Below, in pieces: positions 32,839 through 37,321 of a stretch of DNA of 37,321 bases (position 1 is its first letter; every line of letters begins with the position of its first letter). The position numbers and the translations under genes were made by a program. The stretch comes from Rhodospirillaceae bacterium (GTDB lineage Bacteria > Pseudomonadota > Alphaproteobacteria > UBA8366), in NCBI GenBank assembly GCA_002716125.1, contig PAZH01000070.1:1-37321 (forward strand). The letters run 5' to 3'. The notes below the pieces were generated by a model. It did no database searches and was not told the origin of the DNA. It was given only the letters and a program-made list of their open reading frames with translations.

Positions 32839-33296
32839 TGGCTAAATTGACTGATGAAATGAAGAAGGTGCTCGCGGAGCATTCCCTCGGCTATGTGGCC
32901 AGCATCGCGGCGGATGGCTCGCCGAGCTTGTCGCCGAAGGCAACCTTCCTGCCCTTCGGTGACGACAAGATCATGTTCGGCGAGATGCGCTCGCCGACGA
33001 CGGTAAAGAACATCGCTGCCAACCCGATGGTCGAGGTGAACTTCGTCGACGTGCTGGCGCGTAGAGGCTTTCGCTGTAAGGGCCCTGCTGTCTTCCACGC
33101 CCGAGGCTCCGCGCAGTTCGATGACTGCCTCGCAGAATTCGCCAAAGTGCGCGACCAGGCGTTGCTCGACATGTTCAACGGGATCGTCCTGATCGACCTG
33201 GAAAGCGCCTCGCCGCTGATTAGTCCGGCCTACGAGACCGGCGAGACGGAAGAAAGCCTCCGCGCCGCGTTTAAAGAGGTCTACGCGAAGCTCTAG
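32838..33296 (+). CDS. Pyridoxamine 5'-phosphate oxidase-fold protein
   Basis: This 152-residue protein has the split-barrel flavin-binding fold: LGYVASIAADGSPSLSPKATFLPFGDDKIMFGEMRS is the characteristic first half, followed by NPMVEVNFVDV. It is the short PPOX type that binds FMN or F420-like cofactors, with diverse or unknown reactions, and is not PdxH itself, which is longer. Its start overlaps the PdxA-family stop by one base, and a GGGAGGG site lies inside the PdxA gene end, so the two are translationally coupled. The pairing with a PdxA homologue probably reflects a shared catabolic or detoxification job rather than B6 synthesis. The GST gene starts 1 bp after its stop. Confidence 0.85.
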   Translation: MAKLTDEMKKVLAEHSLGYVASIAADGSPSLSPKATFLPFGDDKIMFGEMRSPTTVKNIAANPMVEVNFVDVLARRGFRCKGPAVFHARGSAQFDDCLAEFAKVRDQALLDMFNGIVLIDLESASPLISPAYETGETEESLRAAFKEVYAKL

Positions 33297-33297
33297 G

Positions 33298-33936
33298 ATG
33301 CTTGAACTCTACTATTACCCCGACAACGCCAGCTTCGCGCCGCATTTGTTGTTGGCCGAGACACATGCGGATTACACGCTGCGGCTTGTCGATCGCAATT
33401 CGAATGCACAGAAATCGGAAGAATATCTGAAGCTCAATCCGGCCGGCCGCATTCCGACACTGGTGGATGGTGATCTTGTGCTGTTCGAGAGTCCGGCCAT
33501 CTGCATTTATATCTGCGAATTGGACGCCGGCTCGACGTTCATTCCGCCACTCGGCCATCCGAACCGTCCTCTGTTCTTTTAATGGCTGACATATCTCAAC
33601 AACACCCTCCAGGCGGAGTACATGTTGTGGCGATATGCGCAGAACCACGCAACGGCCGCGGACAGCATCGAAGATATCAAGGCGGCTCAGACGCCTCGTC
33701 TGGCGGGCTTCCTGTCTCTATTGGATCGAGAGCTTAGGGATAAAAGGTTCTTGCTTGGTGAAGAGATCAGCGGCGCCGATCATTTCCTCTTCATGATGGG
33801 GCTTTGGTGCGAAAACGCACTGCAGCCGACTTCCTCGCTCGCAAACTTGCTGCGTTTCATGCGTGAGATGTCGCAAAGACCCGCCGTTCAAAATGTATGC
33901 GAGATCGAACAGATCGATTTGAGCTGTTACGCCTGA
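33298..33936 (+). pseudogene. Glutathione S-transferase interrupted by an in-frame stop
   Basis: One reading frame encodes a complete GST of about 212 residues except for a TAA at 33580-33582 (codon 95). The first part, MLELYYYPDNASFAPHLLLA to RIPTLVDGDLVLFESPAICIYI, is the thioredoxin-like glutathione site, with the E-S-x-A-I motif that grips the glutathione glutamyl group. After the stop the same frame continues WLTYLNNTLQAEYMLWRYAQ through the helical domain to 33936. Relatives have Gln before this Trp (pattern FYQWLxYLTNTLQ), so a single CAA to TAA transition explains the break. An internal ATG at 33622 could restart, but only the helical part would be made. It is the third gene of the PdxA operon, 1 bp after the PPOX-fold gene. 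Confidence 0.85.
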
Positions 33937-33997
33937 CGGTGCGGCAGAGGGCCATCATTCGGTGGTTGTCTTCGAACTTACGAAGCTTGAGGCCATA

Positions 33998-34071
33998 TCC
34001 TTCGAGACGCTCACTATCGCGAGCTCCTCAGGATGAGGTTGTTGCTTCCTCATCCTGAGCCTGTCGAAGGA
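33998..34071. repeat. REP-like composite palindrome
   Basis: Outer arms TCCTTCGA (33998-34005) and TCGAAGGA (34064-34071) enclose an inner perfect 12-bp stem, CTCAGGATGAGG (34027-34038) and CCTCATCCTGAG (34048-34059), with a 9-base loop. The arms resemble a short palindromic repeat that I recognise from many alphaproteobacterial genomes. It lies between convergent genes and may act as a bidirectional terminator or RNA-stabilising element. Confidence 0.75.
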
Positions 34072-34083
34072 TGAGCGTGTGCG

Positions 34084-34878
34084 CTAGCTAATATGAAATC
34101 CCAAAACCAACGCGTTCACAGCCGCCGCGCACTCGTACGCGACCCAATGTCCACCGTTGGGCACGAAGTGGGCGGGGATGCCAGGTTTCGCGTCTTGTAG
34201 GATGGCTGCGCGGGCTTCGGGGCTGGGGTGGGCAAGCTTGTCGGCGTCGACCCAGATCAACTGGATATCGGCTGTTGCCGTCCGGATATTGCCGGGGGTC
34301 AGGTCGCTGAGACTGAGCTTGGCGCTGTTGAAGCCGGTCCGCCGTGAATTCTCGAGCTGAAGCGCTAACGTCGCTTCGTCGATATTGGCTTCGTCGTTGA
34401 TCATCATCTGCAGCAGGTTGTGGCGCACGGTTTCGCGGACTTCCGGGACGTTGAGATCGCCCTTGGGCAGGCGGCGCATATCAAGTGTGCGGCCGACCGG
34501 ATTGCCGAAACCGCCCGGTGCGATCAGGGTCAGCTTTTCAACACGGTCGCCGAGAGCGGCCGCCATGCCGGCGGAAAGCGCGCCGCCGAACGAAAAACCC
34601 ATCAGGTGGAAGCGATCGAAGTCGCTGGTGAGCGCGTCCATTTTTGGCACCATCGCCGCGACGTACTCGGCGGCGGTGTAGTCCTTGTTCGTCGGATCGG
34701 ACTCGCCGTAGCCCGGCAGGTCCAGGGCGCGAACGGTGAAATGATCGGCCAGCGCGTCGATATTGCGGGACCAATGGGTGTGCGAGCCGGCCCCGCCGTG
34801 GCACATCACAAAGAGCGGTCCCGATCCCGCCTCTGCAAAGTTAACGCCGTGTTCCTTTCGGATCGTCCAACCGCTCAT
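34084..34878 (-). CDS. Alpha/beta hydrolase
   Basis: This 264-residue protein has the alpha/beta-hydrolase fold. VMCHGGAGSHTHW (about 24-36) forms the oxyanion-hole loop, LDLPGYGESD the next conserved loop, LMGFSFGGALS the nucleophile elbow with S96, and PNGGHWVAYE near the end the catalytic His. It resembles the meta-cleavage-product hydrolase and lactonase groups, but the substrate is not readable. GAGGAAA precedes the ATG at 34878. It is a single gene, and different palindromic repeats lie just beyond its stop (33998-34071) and upstream of its start (34943-34962), so it may be an inserted cassette. Confidence 0.88.
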   Translation of the reverse strand: MSGWTIRKEHGVNFAEAGSGPLFVMCHGGAGSHTHWSRNIDALADHFTVRALDLPGYGESDPTNKDYTAAEYVAAMVPKMDALTSDFDRFHLMGFSFGGALSAGMAAALGDRVEKLTLIAPGGFGNPVGRTLDMRRLPKGDLNVPEVRETVRHNLLQMMINDEANIDEATLALQLENSRRTGFNSAKLSLSDLTPGNIRTATADIQLIWVDADKLAHPSPEARAAILQDAKPGIPAHFVPNGGHWVAYECAAAVNALVLGFHIS

Positions 34879-34942
34879 GCCGTTTCCTCATTGTTCGCGT
34901 GGGAAGTTACTTCTTCCTTTCGAAATCGCCAGTCCCTTCGTC

Positions 34943-34962
34943 ATTCCCGTGCAGGCGGGAAT
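34943..34962. repeat. REP-like palindrome (second type)
   Basis: ATTCCCG-TGCAGG-CGGGAAT is a 7-bp perfect inverted repeat within a longer string (CGTCATTCCCG ... GGAATCCAG). I recognise this as a common dispersed proteobacterial palindrome. It sits in the 158-bp spacer between the divergent hydrolase and deacylase genes. Confidence 0.65.
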
Positions 34963-35036
34963 CCAGTAACTTAGATTCAATAATCGCGAGGCCCGCCTGC
35001 GCGGTTGTCAGAAAAAGAGCGCGGAGGAACGGAACG

Positions 35037-36638
35037 GTGGACGATATTCTGATCAAGGGCGGCTCGGTCGTCGACGGAACGGGCGCGCCGGCGCGCACGG
35101 CGGATGTGGCCATCCGGGATGGGCGGATTGCGGCCATCGAAGAGAATCGAACTGACAGCGCCGAGCGCGTGATCGATGCGGAAGGTAAGATCGTGACGCC
35201 CGGTTTTATCGACATTCACACGCATTCCGACTTCACCCTGCCGCTTAACCCGAAGGCGGAAGGGAAGATTCGGCAAGGTGTGACGACCGAGGTTGTCGGC
35301 AATTGCGGCTTCTCGGTGGCGCCGGCTCTTCCGGAGAAGGTCGACGAGTTGCGGGCTTATCTCTCCGGCAGCGCGCCGTGGTTGCCCTTCGAGGAGACGA
35401 ATTTCGCGAACTACATGGATGCCTGGCCTGACATTGCAGTGAACACAATCATGCAGGTTGGCCACAACACGCTACGCTTGATGGCGATGGGAATGGAGGA
35501 CCGCGCGCCGAACGACGGCGAGTTGCTCCATATGCAGGAGATGCTCGAAGAAGGACTGAACGCCGGTGCGCTCGGGCTTTCGTCGGGATTGTTTACCGCT
35601 CCCGGCTGTTACAGCGAACCGGAAGAACTGCATGCGCTCGGCTCGGTATTGAAGAAGCATAGCGCACGATACTCCTCCCACGTCCGGGATGAATCGCACT
35701 GCGTCCATGAAGCCGTTGCGGAAGCCATCGATGTCGGGGAGAGCTGCGGCGTCCATGTCCAACTGGCGCACATGAAGCTCTCCGGCACTGATAATTGGGG
35801 CGAAGCCCAATTGTTGTTGGATCGGATCGAGGCGGCACGGAACCGCGGCGTCGACGTGCATTGCGATCAGTATCCCTACGATTGGGGAACAAACCCGTTA
35901 CGTTTCCTGTTGCCGACCTGGCTGCAAGAAGGCGGGATGGACGCCATGCTGGCGCGCCTCGCCGATCCCTATTCGCGTTCCCGCGTGCGCCAAAAAATCG
36001 CCGAGGTCGGCTTCAACAACTTCGGTCGTCTCGAATCCTGGGAGGATATCCGGATCGCGATTTCACCGCATGGCGCGGCCGAGCCGGGACAGACCATCGC
36101 CGATATTGCGAAAGCCCGAAACTGCGATGAACTCGATGCGGTCTTCGACATTATCATCGCGGATAAAGGTGCGACCCGCATATTGGTGCGTTGCATGTCG
36201 GAAGACGACGTTCGCACGATAGCTTCCGAACCAACGGCAACCGTCGGCTCGGATGGGCCCTGTGTCTCGCCCTACGGCGTGACGGGGCAGGGCAAACCGC
36301 ATCCCCGTCTTTATGGCACGTTCCCTCGTCTAATCGGACGTTATGCCCGGCATTTGGGCCTTCTGACATTGCCCCAGGCCATACACAAAATGACCGGCAT
36401 GGCGGCGATTGCGCTCGGTCTCGTCGACCGGGGTGTTTTGCGCGAAGGCTACGCGGCCGACGTCGTCGTTTTCGATGCAGCGGAAATCATTGACCGGGCA
36501 ACCTTCGACGAACCGCATACTTATCCCTCGGGGATCGATGCTGTGATTGTGAACGGGCGGCTCGTCATCGATGGCGACACGCACACGGAAGCACTACCGG
36601 GCCGCCTTTTACGGCGACAGGGCGCGGAGCTACGCTAA
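35037..36638 (+). CDS. N-acyl-D-amino-acid deacylase (D-aminoacylase family)
   Basis: The 533-residue protein starts at GTG 35037, supported by GGAGG 9 bp upstream. The longer frame to 34899 would run through the palindromic repeat and is rejected. It is an amidohydrolase: DIHTHSD gives metal ligands H61, H63 and D65. VGNCGFS contains C90 at the position of the D-aminoacylase zinc cysteine. YSSHVRDESH and VQLAHMKLSG supply further His ligands, and TVGSDGPC the catalytic Asp. The C-terminal LREGYAADVVVFD strand closes the beta-sandwich. The family removes the acyl group from N-acyl-D-amino acids. Together with the D-carbamoylase-like gene at 3833 it gives two D-amino-acid-releasing enzymes in the window. 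Confidence 0.9.
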   Translation: MDDILIKGGSVVDGTGAPARTADVAIRDGRIAAIEENRTDSAERVIDAEGKIVTPGFIDIHTHSDFTLPLNPKAEGKIRQGVTTEVVGNCGFSVAPALPEKVDELRAYLSGSAPWLPFEETNFANYMDAWPDIAVNTIMQVGHNTLRLMAMGMEDRAPNDGELLHMQEMLEEGLNAGALGLSSGLFTAPGCYSEPEELHALGSVLKKHSARYSSHVRDESHCVHEAVAEAIDVGESCGVHVQLAHMKLSGTDNWGEAQLLLDRIEAARNRGVDVHCDQYPYDWGTNPLRFLLPTWLQEGGMDAMLARLADPYSRSRVRQKIAEVGFNNFGRLESWEDIRIAISPHGAAEPGQTIADIAKARNCDELDAVFDIIIADKGATRILVRCMSEDDVRTIASEPTATVGSDGPCVSPYGVTGQGKPHPRLYGTFPRLIGRYARHLGLLTLPQAIHKMTGMAAIALGLVDRGVLREGYAADVVVFDAAEIIDRATFDEPHTYPSGIDAVIVNGRLVIDGDTHTEALPGRLLRRQGAELR

Positions 36639-36758
36639 CCTCTCGCAATCATACAAATTCGGGACAGAAATCTGCATCGCGGCCTTGGTCTCTCAGCTGC
36701 ATCCGTCTAGTTTCTTCCTAACGAAAAACCGTATCCCGGATGGGAGAGGACCACCAAT

Positions 36759-37321
36759 ATGAATGCTCGCGTTGATACTTCGCCGAAAGTCGCGGACGAA
36801 GTGAAAACCACCACTTGCTACATGTGCGCTTGCCGCTGCGGCATCAAAGTGCATCTGAAAGACGGCCAGGTTCGCTACATCCAGGGGAACCCCGACCATC
36901 CGGTCAACAAAGGTGTGCTGTGCGCCAAAGGTTCGGCTGGCATCATGCAGCAGTACTCGCCGGCACGTCTGTCGAAGCCGCTGCTGCGGGTCGGCGAACG
37001 CGGTTCCGGCGAGTTCAAAGAAATCGAGTGGTCGGAAGCGATCCAAACGGCGGTCGATTGGTTGGCGCCGATCCGCGAGGATGATCCAAAGAAGCTTGCC
37101 TTCTTCACGGGACGCGATCAAAGCCAGGCGTTGACGGGCTGGTGGGCGACGCAATTTGGCACGCCGAACTATGCGGCGCATGGCGGCTTCTGCTCGGTCA
37201 ACATGGCGACTGGCGGTATCTATTCCATCGGTGGTTCCTTCTGGGAATTCGGCGAGCCCGATTGGGAACATACAAAATATCTTATGATGTTCGGCGTCGC
37301 CGAAGACCATGACAGCAATCC
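36759..37321 (+). CDS. Molybdopterin oxidoreductase, N-terminal part (runs off window)
   Basis: About 187 residues are present from the ATG at 36759, preceded by GGGAGAGG, and the frame is open at the right edge. The N-terminus holds a [4Fe-4S] motif C-x2-C-x3-C in TTCYMCACRCGIKVHL with the fourth Cys in VLCAKG, then SPARLSKPLLRVG and EWSEAIQTAVDWL, the usual molybdo-bis-PGD enzyme order. GGFCSVNMATGG could provide a Cys molybdenum ligand as in NarB/Psr/Soe-type enzymes, but the needed alignment cannot be done here. No twin-Arg signal is seen, so a cytoplasmic enzyme is likely. Substrate (formate, nitrate, sulfite or other) is unknown. It is 120 bp downstream of the deacylase gene. Confidence 0.85.
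   Translation, partial: MNARVDTSPKVADEVKTTTCYMCACRCGIKVHLKDGQVRYIQGNPDHPVNKGVLCAKGSAGIMQQYSPARLSKPLLRVGERGSGEFKEIEWSEAIQTAVDWLAPIREDDPKKLAFFTGRDQSQALTGWWATQFGTPNYAAHGGFCSVNMATGGIYSIGGSFWEFGEPDWEHTKYLMMFGVAEDHDSN

Noticed and set aside
34899..35036. N-terminal extension of the D-aminoacylase
   Set aside because: It would translate the palindromic repeat; GTG 35037 has a properly spaced GGAGG and gives the family N-terminus.

Overview
The window looks like a chromosomal segment of a free-living alphaproteobacterium, probably a marine or Rhodospirillales-type heterotroph. This rests on family resemblance only: a BoxR-type benzoate regulator, a Caulobacter XylX-like dehydratase, PdxA2-type and TTC38-type proteins, several sulfatases, and REP-like palindromes of a kind common in alphaproteobacteria. 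Coding DNA is GC-rich, with sharply AT-rich spacers and two AT-rich islands inside genes. I saw no rRNA, tRNA, insertion sequence, phage gene or CRISPR array.

Layout. (1) 1-2664, minus strand: the N-terminal part of an alanine dehydrogenase, a TPR-glycosyltransferase-like protein and a methyltransferase, bounded on the right by a 373-bp AT-rich spacer. (2) 3038-3823: a PP2C-type phosphatase with a TTG start. (3) 3833-12541: a catabolic block with a D-carbamoylase-like amidohydrolase, two divergent Cys-type sulfatases, a TTC38-like repeat protein, an acyl-CoA dehydrogenase and a Baeyer-Villiger monooxygenase with the N-terminal extension of 4-hydroxyacetophenone monooxygenase. (4) 12550-20354: an aerobic benzoyl-CoA (box) locus. 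The minus arm carries a flavodoxin, a benzoate-CoA ligase and a soluble PAS histidine kinase; the plus arm carries boxR, boxC and boxB. BoxA and BoxD are not in the window. A 16-bp motif, ATGAATTATAWTGCAT, occurs on both sides of boxR and is a good candidate BoxR operator.

(5) 20351-26414, minus strand: an envelope-glycan cassette in transcription order O-antigen ligase/polymerase, FkbH-like HAD-IIIC protein, acyl carrier protein, MBOAT acyltransferase, SGNH-type membrane-anchored protein. It resembles the dlt D-alanylation logic, with FkbH (glycerate loading) in place of an amino-acid ligase, and is the strongest candidate for an undescribed system here. (6) 26549-28639: an unlisted 48-aa lipoprotein, a secreted MORN-repeat protein and an MFS exporter. 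(7) 28740-33936: an HlyD-type adaptor coupled to an SDR, a XylX-like sugar-acid dehydratase, a PdxA-family dehydrogenase, a PPOX-fold protein and a glutathione S-transferase broken by one in-frame stop. (8) 34084-37321: an alpha/beta hydrolase flanked by two different palindromic repeats, an N-acyl-D-amino-acid deacylase, and the start of a molybdopterin oxidoreductase that runs off the window.

Five of the six convergent gene pairs meet within -4 to +9 bp with no room for a terminator; the sixth junction holds a REP-like palindrome.
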